A DNA stretch of 33,049 bases from Actinomadura bangladeshensis (lineage in GTDB: Bacteria > Actinomycetota > Actinomycetes > Streptosporangiales > Streptosporangiaceae). Every line of letters begins with the position of its first letter. Within the stretch, counting starts at the first letter, position 1. The stretch covers positions 1-33,049 of the forward strand of contig NZ_SMJW01000074.1 in NCBI RefSeq assembly GCF_004348335.1, written 5' to 3'. The notes under the pieces were generated by a model that made no database searches, was not told where the DNA came from, and saw only the letters and a list, made by a program, of their open reading frames with translations. Below, piece after piece: positions 15,038 to 22,585 of the stretch. The position numbers and the translations under genes are program-made.

Positions 15038-16037
15038 CGCCGCTCCCTTCCAGCCGGGGCCACCGCAGGGTGACCGAGCCCCAGGCCAGCCCGCCGCCGA
15101 AGGCGGTCAGCAGGACCCGGTCGCCGGGCCGCAGCACGCCCGCCGCGTGCGCGTGGTCGAGCGCGAGCGGGATCGACGCGGCGGCGGTGTTGCCGACGTC
15201 GGCGATGTTGCTCACCGCCCGCTCGCGGGGCAGGCCGAGCTCGTCGGCGAGATGGTCGGTGATCCGCTGGTTCGCCTGGTGGCAGACGAGGTGGTCGACG
15301 TCGGCGGGCGTCCACCCGGCCCGGTCCAGCGCCGCCTGCGAGGACTGCCCCATCTGCTGCACGGCGCGCCAGAACACCGCCTTCCCCTCCATCGCGAAGT
15401 AGTGGTCGCGGGGGCCCGGCTCGGCGTCCGACAGCCGCTGCCGCGACCCGCCCGCCCGGACGGTGATGAGGCCGGCGCCGCCGCCGTCGCTGCCGAGGTC
15501 GAACGGGCCGAGCGCGCCGGGTTCGGCGGGCTCGCCGCCGCGCAGCACCACCGCGCCGGCGCCGTCCCCGAAGATCACCGAGGTGGTCCGGTCGTCCGGG
15601 TCGAGGATGCTGGAGAACGCGTCGGCGCCGATGACCAGCACGCGGCCGGCGATGCCGGCGGCGATCAGCCCGGCGCCGGCGGCGAGCGCGTAGACGAAGC
15701 CGCTGCAGACCGCGGCGACGTCGAACGCGGCGGCCTGCCACAGCCCGAGCCGGGCCGCCACGTCGGGCGCCGTCCCCGGGCACGGGTGGTCCGGGGTCTG
15801 CGTGGCCAGCACGACCGCGTCCGCCGGCCCGCCGCCGGCCGATTTCAGCGCGCGGGCGCCGGCCTCGACCGCGAGGTCGGACGTCGCCGTGCCCGGCTCC
15901 GCGAAGTACCGGCGGGAGACGCCGGTGCGGGTGCGGATCCATGCGTCGGAGCTGCCGAGCCGGGCCGCCAGTTCCGCGTTCGGCACGGCCCGGGACGCGA
16001 GCCGGCTGCCGATCCCTGTCACGACCGCGGTCCCCAT
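15030..16037 (-). CDS. redP: Beta-ketoacyl-ACP synthase III (FabH type), RedP-like
   Basis: A 335-residue KAS III that starts acyl chains by condensing an acyl-CoA with malonyl-ACP. The triad is complete: C111 in VAAVCSGF, H253 in VCHQANQR and N283 in DVGNTAAAS. The ATG at 16037 has a near-perfect AGGAGGTG site five bases upstream. It is the first gene of the redP-redR-peptide-kinase-redU-redV run, and three direct repeats resembling SARP boxes lie 58-90 bp upstream. RedP selects the primer (acetyl-CoA in S. coelicolor) for the dodecanoyl-like chain of the alkylpyrrole half; the sequence alone does not tell the primer here. Confidence 0.9.
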   Translation of the reverse strand: MGTAVVTGIGSRLASRAVPNAELAARLGSSDAWIRTRTGVSRRYFAEPGTATSDLAVEAGARALKSAGGGPADAVVLATQTPDHPCPGTAPDVAARLGLWQAAAFDVAAVCSGFVYALAAGAGLIAAGIAGRVLVIGADAFSSILDPDDRTTSVIFGDGAGAVVLRGGEPAEPGALGPFDLGSDGGGAGLITVRAGGSRQRLSDAEPGPRDHYFAMEGKAVFWRAVQQMGQSSQAALDRAGWTPADVDHLVCHQANQRITDHLADELGLPRERAVSNIADVGNTAAASIPLALDHAHAAGVLRPGDRVLLTAFGGGLAWGSVTLRWPRLEGSGDE

Positions 16038-16042
16038 CGGGG

Positions 16043-16050
16043 CACCTCCT
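16043..16050 (-). promoter_or_regulatory. Strong ribosome binding site of redP
   Basis: AGGAGGTG on the minus strand, five bases before the redP ATG at 16037. It fixes the start choice. Confidence 0.8.
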
Positions 16051-16094
16051 GCCGGTTCGCCGGGTTTCCTGGACGACTGCCACCCTGCCGCCGG

Positions 16095-16127
16095 CCGCTG
16101 ACGGCGCCGCTGACGGGCCGCTGACGG
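16095..16127 (-). repeat. Three direct repeats upstream of redP, candidate SARP boxes
   Basis: CCGCTGACGG on the plus strand occurs three times in a row (16095-16104, 16107-16116, 16118-16127), with start-to-start spacing of 12 and 11 bp. On the minus strand, the direction of redP, each unit reads CCGTCAGCGG. Helical-turn-spaced direct repeats just upstream of a promoter are the known pattern of SARP (DnrI/ActII-ORF4/RedD) binding sites, and a SARP gene starts about 1 kb away. The array lies between the end of the SARP gene and redP. Binding is inferred. Confidence 0.6.
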
Positions 16128-16140
16128 GGGGCGGGTGCGG

Positions 16141-16166
16141 CGGCCCGGCCCGGGCCGGCCGGGCCG
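16141..16166 (-). terminator. Possible hairpin terminator after the SARP gene
   Basis: Perfect 10-bp stem: 16141-16150 pairs with 16157-16166 around a six-base loop, all G/C. It begins eight bases downstream of the SARP stop on the minus strand. There is no U-tract, which is common for actinobacterial hairpin terminators. It would separate SARP transcription from the redP operon. Confidence 0.5.
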
Positions 16167-16173
16167 GCCGCGG

Positions 16174-17043
16174 TCAGCCCGCGGCCGACTCGCGGCGGAC
16201 CCGCAGCACCGCGTCCGCCGACTCCAGCAGCGGGTGCTGGCCGAGGATGTGCCCGTACAGCCGCTGCAGGGCCCGGCCGGGCTGGACGCCGAGCTCCTCG
16301 TCCAGCCGCTCCCGGACGCGGTGGAACAGGTGCAGGGCCTCCGACTGCCGGCCCGCCCGGTAGAGGGCCAGCATGAGCAGCTCGCACAGCCGCTCGCGGG
16401 CGGGGTGCGAGGCCACCAGCCGCTGCAGTTCCGCGATGGCCGGCCGCTCCTCGCCGAGCAGCATCCGGGCGCTGACGAGGTCCTCCCACGCGGCGAACCG
16501 CCGCTCCTCCAGCAGCGCGGCGGCGCCCCGGCAGCGCCGCCCCGTGCGGGTGTGCGGGAGCGCGGGGCCCTGCCACAGGGTCAGGCCGGACTGCAGCAGG
16601 TCGCGGGCCCGCGCGGGGTCGTCGGTGAGCGCCGCCACCGCCCGCGCGGACAGGTCCAGAAACCGGTTCCCGTCCACGAGGTCCCGCGGAATGTCGAGGA
16701 CGTATCCGTTGTAGACGGCCCGCAGCGGGAGCGCGGTGCGGGCGTTCCCCGCGCATTCATGAATGATTTTCCGGATCCGCGTCGCATGCGCCTGCAGCGC
16801 ATTGCGCGGATTCCGGAGAATCTCTCCCGGCCACAGTTCTTCGGTCAGTTCGTCATGCGAGACCGTGTGGCCGGCCTCCAGCGCGAGGGTGGCGAGCATG
16901 GTGCGCACCTTGCCGGCGCGCAGTTCGGTTCGAGTCTCCCCGACGACGATGGAGACGGTGCCGAGCAGGTTGACGCCCACCCCGTCCCCGGTGGACGCAC
17001 CGGCCGGTAGGCTCGGTCTCTGCCCCAGAATGTCAACGGTCAT
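16174..17043 (-). CDS. redD: SARP-family pathway activator, RedD-like
   Basis: A 289-residue Streptomyces antibiotic regulatory protein. An OmpR-like winged helix-turn-helix DNA-binding domain spans about residues 25-115 (VNLLGTVSIVVGE ... ELWPGEILRNPRNALQAHATRIRK), followed by a bacterial transcriptional activation domain (BTAD, about 120-265) ending with LYRAGRQSEALHLFHRVRERL and EELGVQPG. I chose the ATG at 17043 because AAGGA lies at the right distance; the ATG at 17049 would overlap that site. It lies between the two prodiginine gene runs and should activate both. S. coelicolor RedD is the functional counterpart, though the symbol rests on family and context. Several palindromes lie in the 242-bp region upstream. 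Confidence 0.88.
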   Translation of the reverse strand: MTVDILGQRPSLPAGASTGDGVGVNLLGTVSIVVGETRTELRAGKVRTMLATLALEAGHTVSHDELTEELWPGEILRNPRNALQAHATRIRKIIHECAGNARTALPLRAVYNGYVLDIPRDLVDGNRFLDLSARAVAALTDDPARARDLLQSGLTLWQGPALPHTRTGRRCRGAAALLEERRFAAWEDLVSARMLLGEERPAIAELQRLVASHPARERLCELLMLALYRAGRQSEALHLFHRVRERLDEELGVQPGRALQRLYGHILGQHPLLESADAVLRVRRESAAG

Positions 17044-17134
17044 CAGCATCCTTGACGTTGCGCGGATAACGCTTCTCAGCGTCGGCCGGCGGGTTTTGTC
17101 CGCCCTTCTCCACAAGGAACTGCAACGAAAGGCA

Positions 17135-17146
17135 GAACAACTGTTC
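17135..17146. promoter_or_regulatory. Short inverted repeat upstream of the SARP gene
   Basis: GAACA-AC-TGTTC, a 5-2-5 inverted repeat about 92-103 bp upstream of the SARP start, in the AT-richer interval between the redY end and the SARP gene (17044-17285). A regulator could bind here, but nothing identifies it. No confident -35/-10 pair for the SARP gene can be read. Confidence 0.3.
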
Positions 17147-17210
17147 AGCGGTCAGTCTTACAGACCGTCCACGCCTTTCGCCATCCACCCGTTGGCCATT
17201 CTGGTCTCAA

Positions 17211-17227
17211 CGTCCAGGGTCTGGACG
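17211..17227 (-). terminator. Second hairpin after redY
   Basis: CGTCCAG-GGT-CTGGACG is a perfect 7-bp stem with a three-base loop, about 60 bp downstream of the redY stop. With the hairpin at 17246-17275 it could form a tandem terminator, or be an operator for the SARP gene that follows. Confidence 0.4.
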
Positions 17228-17245
17228 AGATCAAACTCGTCCTTT

Positions 17246-17275
17246 CGTTGAGCCGGCCGGGACGCCTTCTCAACG
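17246..17275 (-). terminator. Probable terminator of the redX-redW-redY run
   Basis: On the minus strand, 11 bases after the redY stop, CTCAACG (17269-17275 on the plus strand) pairs with CGTTGAG (17246-17252). Inside this 7-bp stem a further three-base GGC/GCC pair closes a six-base loop after a 2x2 internal loop. A short A/G-rich stretch follows. Position and structure fit an intrinsic terminator. Confidence 0.5.
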
Positions 17276-17285
17276 CGCCGCGGCG

Positions 17286-17597
17286 TCAGCTCCGCGCGTA
17301 CCCGGGCTCCAGCCGCTCGCCGGTCAGCTCGTCGGTCACCGCGGCCATCTTCGAGAACGCGGTGACGAGCCGCTGGAACGCGGGCGTCCGCATGTCCCGC
17401 TCGAACTCGGCGGTGCCGCTCACCCTGATGACCTCGACGTAGCGGCCGGCGTCCCCGCCCGGCGCGCGCAGCACGTCGAAGGCCAGCACGCTGGGCAGCT
17501 CCGGGCAGGTCGCGTAGTCGACGTCCCGGACCCACGCCTCGAACCCGGCGGGGTCGGTGCCGGGGTGCAGCCGGATGGTGTGAATGATGATCTCCAT
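17286..17597 (-). CDS. redY: RedY/PigK-like small ferredoxin-fold protein
   Basis: A 103-residue protein with the alternating strand/helix pattern of dimeric alpha-beta barrel (ABM-like) proteins: MEIIIHTIRLHPG ... YVEVIRVSGTAEFERDM ... FSKMAAVTDELTGERLEPG. RedY and PigK are small proteins with an unsettled role in the bipyrrole branch, and redY follows redW in S. coelicolor, as here. The ATG at 17597 has AGAGGA eight bases upstream and lies 13 bases after redW. Last gene of the long overlapping run; hairpins follow. The assignment rests on size, fold and order, since I cannot align it. Confidence 0.7.
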   Translation of the reverse strand: MEIIIHTIRLHPGTDPAGFEAWVRDVDYATCPELPSVLAFDVLRAPGGDAGRYVEVIRVSGTAEFERDMRTPAFQRLVTAFSKMAAVTDELTGERLEPGYARS

Positions 17598-17610
17598 GGT
17601 GCCGGTCCTC

Positions 17611-18777
17611 TCAGCGCCGGGGGGACGGACGGCGGCCGCCGATGCCCAGGGCGCGCGCGATGTTGTTCTTCTGGATCTCGTTCGTGCCGGAGAAGATGCG
17701 CGCGGGCAGCGCGTCCCGCAGCAGGTCCGCCGGGCCGCCGTCGAGCACGCCGGCGGCGCCGCGCAGCTGGACGGCGTCCAGGCCGACCTTGACCGCCGCC
17801 TCGCTCACCGCGAGCTTGGCCAGCGCCGACGCGACGTCGCAGTCCTCGCCCGCCGACAGCCGGCGCGCCGCGTCGAACAGCAGCAGCCGCGCCGACTCCA
17901 GGGCCAGCACCATGTCCACGATGCGGTGGCTCACCGCCTGGAACTCCCCGATCGCCACGCCGAACTGCTCGCGGTCGGCGGCGAACGCGACCGTGCCGTC
18001 CAGGACGCGCCGCATCGCGCCCAGGTAGACGGCGAACAGGCAGGTGCGCTCCCACTTCATGGAGCCGGTGAACACGGCGGCGCCGGTCCCCTCCGCGCCG
18101 AGGACGTGCCCGGCCGGGACGGCGCAGCCGTCGAAGTACACGTCGGCCGTCGGCGACCCGCGCAGGCCCGCCTTGGCGTAGGGGCGGCCGACCCGCAGCC
18201 CCGGCGTCCCGGCCTCCACCACGAACGCGGTCAGCCCGAAGAACCCGCCGGACGGGCGGGTCGCGGCCTGGACGATGAACACGTCGGCGACGGGCGCGTT
18301 CGTCGTGAAGCATTTGCTCCCGTCGAGGACGTAGTGGTCGCCCCGGCGCTCCGCCTGCGTCCGCAGGTTCAGGGTGTCCGAGCCCGCCCCGGGTTCGGTG
18401 ATGCCGTGCGCGGCGATCCGCTCGCCCGAGCACAGGGCGGGCAGCCAGCGCCGCTTCTGCTCGTCGGTCCCGAACTCGGCGATCGGCATCAGGCAGGCGA
18501 ACAGGTGGGCCGCGACCGAGAACGCGAAGCCCGTGTCGGGGCAGCCCTCGCCGAGCGCCTCCAGCAGGACGGCGGCGGCCTCGGCGTCCAGGCCGCTGCC
18601 GCCGTACTCGGCCGGCACGGTCGCGCCGGTCAGGCCCTGCTTCCCGGCGAGCCGCCAGCGGCGCCGGAAGTCCGCGGGGTCGAACGCGCGGTCCGGCGCG
18701 GCCGGCAGGTCGCGGCCGGCGAAGGCGAGCACCATGTCGCGCATCGCCGCGGTCTCCGGGGAGAGTCGAGGGGTCAT
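17611..18777 (-). CDS. redW: Acyl-CoA dehydrogenase-like prolyl-carrier oxidase, RedW/PigA
   Basis: A 388-residue flavoprotein of the acyl-CoA dehydrogenase family. RedW/PigA oxidises prolyl bound to a peptidyl carrier protein to pyrrolyl-2-carboxyl, the first ring of the bipyrrole. The family signatures ITEPGAGSD (FAD/substrate region) and [14 protein letters not shown] near the C-terminus are present, as is a helical N-terminal domain. I place the start at the ATG at 18777, which overlaps the redX stop as ATGA; the longer open frame upstream is a shadow of redX. The partner prolyl ligase and carrier protein (RedM, RedO) are not in this window. Confidence 0.88.
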   Translation of the reverse strand: MTPRLSPETAAMRDMVLAFAGRDLPAAPDRAFDPADFRRRWRLAGKQGLTGATVPAEYGGSGLDAEAAAVLLEALGEGCPDTGFAFSVAAHLFACLMPIAEFGTDEQKRRWLPALCSGERIAAHGITEPGAGSDTLNLRTQAERRGDHYVLDGSKCFTTNAPVADVFIVQAATRPSGGFFGLTAFVVEAGTPGLRVGRPYAKAGLRGSPTADVYFDGCAVPAGHVLGAEGTGAAVFTGSMKWERTCLFAVYLGAMRRVLDGTVAFAADREQFGVAIGEFQAVSHRIVDMVLALESARLLLFDAARRLSAGEDCDVASALAKLAVSEAAVKVGLDAVQLRGAAGVLDGGPADLLRDALPARIFSGTNEIQKNNIARALGIGGRRPSPRR

Positions 18778-21482
18778 CCGGCTCCGTCCTCCTGGTACTC
18801 CTCGATGAGGAGGTGGTAGTTGATCCCGCCGGTGCCGAACGAGCTGATGCCGGCCCGGCGCGGCCGGCCCGGCACGGCGGGCCACGGTTCCGGCGCGGTC
18901 GGCAGCCGGGCCGGGACGTCGTCCAGCGGCAGCCCGGGGGCGGGCGTCCGCAGGTTCGCGTTGGGCGGGAACGTGCGCGCCCGGATGCCGAGCAGGGCCT
19001 TCAGCAGCCCGGCCGCGCCGGCGGCGGCGAAGGTGTGCCCGAAGAAGCCCTTCGCCGAGCCGATCACCAGCGGCTGCGGCCGGCCCGGCTTCGCGTACAC
19101 CTCGGCGGTCGCGGAGATCTCCACCCGGTCGCCGACGCGGGTGCCGGTCCCGTGCGCCTCCAGGTAGTCGACGGCGGACGGGTCGAACTCGACCTGCTCG
19201 AACGCCTGCCGCATCGCGCGGACCTGCCCGTCGGCGTCCGGCGCGATCAGCGACCGGGCGTCGTTGGAGCCGCCCAGGCCGCGCAGCAGCCCGAAGATCC
19301 GGTCGCCGTCGCGGACGGCGTCCGGCAGCCGCTTGAGCAGGAACAGCGCGCACCCGTCGCCGGGGCTGAACCCGTCGGCGGCGGCGTCGAAGGGGGTGAT
19401 GCGGCTGTGCGACAGCAGCCCGAGGGCGGAGCAGAGCACCAGGTCGCGCGGGTTGCACGCCAGCTCGGCGCCGCCGGCGAGCACGAAGTCCGCCTGCCCC
19501 GACCGCAGCGCGCCGAGCGCGATGTCCAGCGCCGCGAGCGACGACGCGCAGGCCGCCTCGACGGCGACGGGCACGGCCGGCAGCCGGTACTCGCCCGCGA
19601 TGAGCGCGGCGATCCCGCCGGCGAGGCAGCCGTCCAGGTCCATCGGCGCGAGCGGCCCGCCGGACGCCTGGAAGCGGCGGCGGACGCGGTCGAGCAGCAG
19701 CGCGCGGGCGCGGCCGGACAGCGGAGCCAGCGCGGACAGGCCCGCCTCCAGTTCCGCGACGGAGCGTTCGGCGTTGAGGCGCCGGTCCCGGCCGAGGCCC
19801 AGGTTGGTGCCGATCGCCACCATGCCGGGACGTCCCGACAGCGTCTCCGCGCGCCCGTAGCGGGCCAGCGTCTCGTGGGCGACCGCGAGCGCGACGCGCT
19901 GGACGGGGTCCATCGCCGCGTACCGGCGCGGCGTGATGCGCACCCCGTCCGGTGGGGCGTCCGGGACCGGTACGTGCGCACCGAGCCCGGTGTAGCTGTG
20001 GGTGAGGCTGACGCCCTCCTCCTGGACATAGAGGTCGCGGTCGAGGACGTCGCCGGGCAGCGGTCCGATGCGGTCCTCGCCGGAGCGGACGGCCGCCCAG
20101 AAGCCCTCGGCGCCGGCGGCTCCGGCGAAGCGTCCGCCGTACCCGACGACGGCGATCGGCTCGGGACGGGTCGTGGCGGCGGTCCCCGTCCGGGCGGCGG
20201 GCTCCGGGCCGCGCGAGTCGTGCTCCTCCAGCAGGAGGTGGCAGACCGTGCCCGTCAGCGAGGCTCCGAGGACGGCCGCCCGGCGCGGCCCCGCACCGGG
20301 ACCGGCCGGCCAGCTCTCGGCCGTCCGGGCGAGCCGGAAGGGCCCGCCGGGAGACGCCTCCGCGCTCGGCGGCAGCGTGCGGTGGTAGAGCGCGAGCGCG
20401 GTCTTGGCGACGGCGGCGAGCCCGCCGCCGGCGAAGGTGCGGCCCGGCTCGTCCGCGGCCCCGCCGAGGGTCACCGACGCGGGCGGGACGTTCCCGAGCA
20501 GCCGGCCGAGCGCCTCCAGTTCGGCGTGCGCCGCCGCCGGAACCCCGTTCGCGGCGCGCTCCACGTACCCGACCGACTCGGGCGGCACGCCCGCCGCCTC
20601 ATGGCAGGTGCGGGCGACGCGGTACCGCCGCCGCGCGGACGTCGAGTAGCGCAGCACCCCCGGACGGGCGTCGTGCTCCATCGCGCATTCGAGGAGCGAG
20701 GCGTAGACCCGGTCTCCGTCGCGGACGGCCGACGACCGCCGCTTCAGCAGCAGCGCCCCGACCCCCTCGCCGGGGTCGCCGGGCAGCCCCTTCGCGGCGA
20801 GCAGCTCCCCGAACAGCGGGCTCTCGCGGCGCTGCCCGGCCAGCACCAGCACCGCGTCGCACAGGTCGGCGCGCAGCCCGTTGACCGCGTGTGCGAGCGC
20901 CGCGAACGGCGTCGCGTCCGCCGACTCCACCGCCAGCGTCCGGCCGCGCAGCCGGAACGCGCCCGCGATCCGGGCCGGGATCGTGCTCGCCATCTCCCCG
21001 ACCCGGTCGTGCGGGGACGCGCCGAGCCGCCCGGCCACCACCGCCCGCAGCTCCCGCGCCGCCCGCGCCGCGACCGGGCGGGCGTGCCCGCCGAGCAGGG
21101 CGGGCACCTCCCGTTCCAGGTCGCGGGCGTAGCGCGCGGACTCGACGCGCAGCGCGTTGGCGTACTGGCGGTCGAGGCCGAAGCAGATCCCGGCGATGAC
21201 GTCGGTCCGGTCGGTGCCGAGCGGGCGGCCGGTGTACCCGGCGTCGGTCAGGCACTGCCGGGCCGCCTCCAGCATGAGGACCTGCATGCGGGTCATCGAC
21301 CGCCGCTGCACCGGCGGGATGCCGAAGCGGGCGACGTCCACCTCCGCCTCGTCCAGCCCCGGCGGTGCGGACGCGGGCGGCCCGCCGCACAGCCGCGCCC
21401 AGTAGTCGCCGGCACCGCGCGCCCCCGGGTAGAGGCACGCGATGCCGATGATCGCGATGGGTTCGCGCACGGGATCCGTCAC
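18774..21482 (-). CDS. redX: Tandem ketosynthase of the bipyrrole branch, RedX/PigJ
   Basis: A 902-residue protein made of two ketosynthase domains. The first (about 6-430) is degenerate: the active-site region reads VESADATPF, with D189 (codon 20916-20918) where the cysteine should be, and EAHGTGT is replaced by VERAANG. The second (about 445-895) is intact: C645 in [16 protein letters not shown] and [12 protein letters not shown]. RedX/PigJ decarboxylatively extends pyrrolyl-carboxyl with malonyl-ACP before condensation with serine. The inactive first domain may be structural, like a chain-length factor. The start is a GTG at 21482 overlapping the redG stop (GTGA), and the stop overlaps redW (ATGA). 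Confidence 0.88.
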   Translation of the reverse strand: MTDPVREPIAIIGIACLYPGARGAGDYWARLCGGPPASAPPGLDEAEVDVARFGIPPVQRRSMTRMQVLMLEAARQCLTDAGYTGRPLGTDRTDVIAGICFGLDRQYANALRVESARYARDLEREVPALLGGHARPVAARAARELRAVVAGRLGASPHDRVGEMASTIPARIAGAFRLRGRTLAVESADATPFAALAHAVNGLRADLCDAVLVLAGQRRESPLFGELLAAKGLPGDPGEGVGALLLKRRSSAVRDGDRVYASLLECAMEHDARPGVLRYSTSARRRYRVARTCHEAAGVPPESVGYVERAANGVPAAAHAELEALGRLLGNVPPASVTLGGAADEPGRTFAGGGLAAVAKTALALYHRTLPPSAEASPGGPFRLARTAESWPAGPGAGPRRAAVLGASLTGTVCHLLLEEHDSRGPEPAARTGTAATTRPEPIAVVGYGGRFAGAAGAEGFWAAVRSGEDRIGPLPGDVLDRDLYVQEEGVSLTHSYTGLGAHVPVPDAPPDGVRITPRRYAAMDPVQRVALAVAHETLARYGRAETLSGRPGMVAIGTNLGLGRDRRLNAERSVAELEAGLSALAPLSGRARALLLDRVRRRFQASGGPLAPMDLDGCLAGGIAALIAGEYRLPAVPVAVEAACASSLAALDIALGALRSGQADFVLAGGAELACNPRDLVLCSALGLLSHSRITPFDAAADGFSPGDGCALFLLKRLPDAVRDGDRIFGLLRGLGGSNDARSLIAPDADGQVRAMRQAFEQVEFDPSAVDYLEAHGTGTRVGDRVEISATAEVYAKPGRPQPLVIGSAKGFFGHTFAAAGAAGLLKALLGIRARTFPPNANLRTPAPGLPLDDVPARLPTAPEPWPAVPGRPRRAGISSFGTGGINYHLLIEEYQEDGAG

Positions 21483-22585
21483 ACCTTCGCCGCGTCCTCC
21501 GCGGACGCCCCGTTGAGCGTGCCGGGCTCCGCCCGGCCGGGATCGTCGCCCGCGTCGGGCAGGCCCGCCTCCTTGCGGAGCTGGTCGCGCATCACGACGT
21601 ACTTGGCGTTCAGCTCGTCCACGGCGACGAACCGGTTGACGCCGCGCCCGGTGACCTTGGGCTCGATGCGGGTGACGATGTTCATGTCCTGCACCTCCTG
21701 GACGCGCTTCTGCGCGAACAGCGCGAGCTTCGGCAGGACGCGCCGCAGGCCCGGGGCCCGCAGCAGCGGCGCGAGGTGCTTGTCCTCGTACCAGCGGAAC
21801 AGCACCTGGGTGTGCTCGTCGTCGACGGGCGTCATCCAGATCGTGACGTCGAACGGCTCGGTGTGGATGTGCACCATGCCGGGGAAGGTGAACGTGACGG
21901 ACATCGGCGCGACGTTCGTCGGGTCGCCCTCGCCGACCAGCCGGAAGGTGTGCCGCAGCGTCGTCCCGTCCACCTCCAGGCGGCTGTCCTCGACCTTCGT
22001 CATCGCGAGGTAGCGCCGGCGGCCGTCCAGGCCGAGCTTCTTCGGGGTACCGCTCCAGCCGACGTAGTCCAGCACGTTGAACCAGTGGTCCCGGTGGACG
22101 ACGGGCACGTGGTAGAAGTCCAGCAGGCTCTCGATGTAGCGGGTGTAGTGGACGGGCTGCTGCCACGCGCCCGTCGCGTGGACGTCCTCGCGGTCGGCGA
22201 CCTCGGGCGGGATCTGCACGTCCGGCAGCACCTCCCGGTCGTCCCCCCACCACAGCCAGATCAGGCCGTTGCGCTCGCGGACGTGGTAGGTGTCCAGCCG
22301 CATCGACTTCGGGATGCGGCCGCCCGTGCCCAGGCAGGGCGCGAGGGTGCACTGCCCGTCGGCCGCGAACCGGAAGTCGTGGTACGGGCAGCCGAGCGTG
22401 TCGCCGCGCAGCCGGCCGTCCGCCATGTTGGCGCCCTTGTGCGGGCAGCGCGCCGACTGGCAGATCAGCCGCCCGGCGGTGTCCCGCCACAGGACGAGCT
22501 CCATGCCCATGCGCCGCGCGCCGGTGGGCCGCTTGGTGCCGACGTCCTCGGACCGGAGGATGGCGTACCACTGGTTCGGGATCAT
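21479..22585 (-). CDS. redG: Rieske non-heme iron oxygenase, RedG-like carbocyclase
   Basis: A 368-residue Rieske oxygenase. The [2Fe-2S] motif is C47-x-H49 and C66-x2-H69 (ARCPHKG ... LGCPYHDF), and the mononuclear iron ligands are visible in LLDFYHVPVVHRDH (H159, H164, with bridging D156). RedG and its relatives (McpG, MarG) perform oxidative carbocyclisation of undecylprodiginine to rings such as streptorubin B or metacycloprodigiosin. Its place directly after the RedH gene is the S. coelicolor order, so a cyclic prodiginine is a reasonable prediction; ring size and position cannot be read from sequence. The ATG at 22585 overlaps the redH stop as ATGA. Confidence 0.9.
   Translation of the reverse strand: MIPNQWYAILRSEDVGTKRPTGARRMGMELVLWRDTAGRLICQSARCPHKGANMADGRLRGDTLGCPYHDFRFAADGQCTLAPCLGTGGRIPKSMRLDTYHVRERNGLIWLWWGDDREVLPDVQIPPEVADREDVHATGAWQQPVHYTRYIESLLDFYHVPVVHRDHWFNVLDYVGWSGTPKKLGLDGRRRYLAMTKVEDSRLEVDGTTLRHTFRLVGEGDPTNVAPMSVTFTFPGMVHIHTEPFDVTIWMTPVDDEHTQVLFRWYEDKHLAPLLRAPGLRRVLPKLALFAQKRVQEVQDMNIVTRIEPKVTGRGVNRFVAVDELNAKYVVMRDQLRKEAGLPDAGDDPGRAEPGTLNGASAEDAAKV

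Noticed and set aside
13808-16037. KAS II and KAS III as a minimal aromatic (type II) polyketide synthase
   Set aside because: There is no chain-length factor, ACP, cyclase or ketoreductase beside them, and the red gene order explains them.
16141-16166. GC palindrome as a regulator site before redP
   Set aside because: It is directly behind the SARP stop and forms a perfect stem, so a terminator is simpler. The direct repeats next to it are better operator candidates.
17158-17270. Short open stretch ending in MANGWMAKGVDGL upstream of the SARP gene, with a leader-like EFDLVQTLD segment
   Set aside because: There is no start codon for the longer part and no ribosome binding site for the 13-residue part. 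Codon use is unlike the neighbouring genes, and the stretch overlaps the hairpins after redY. It is probably chance reading of intergenic DNA.
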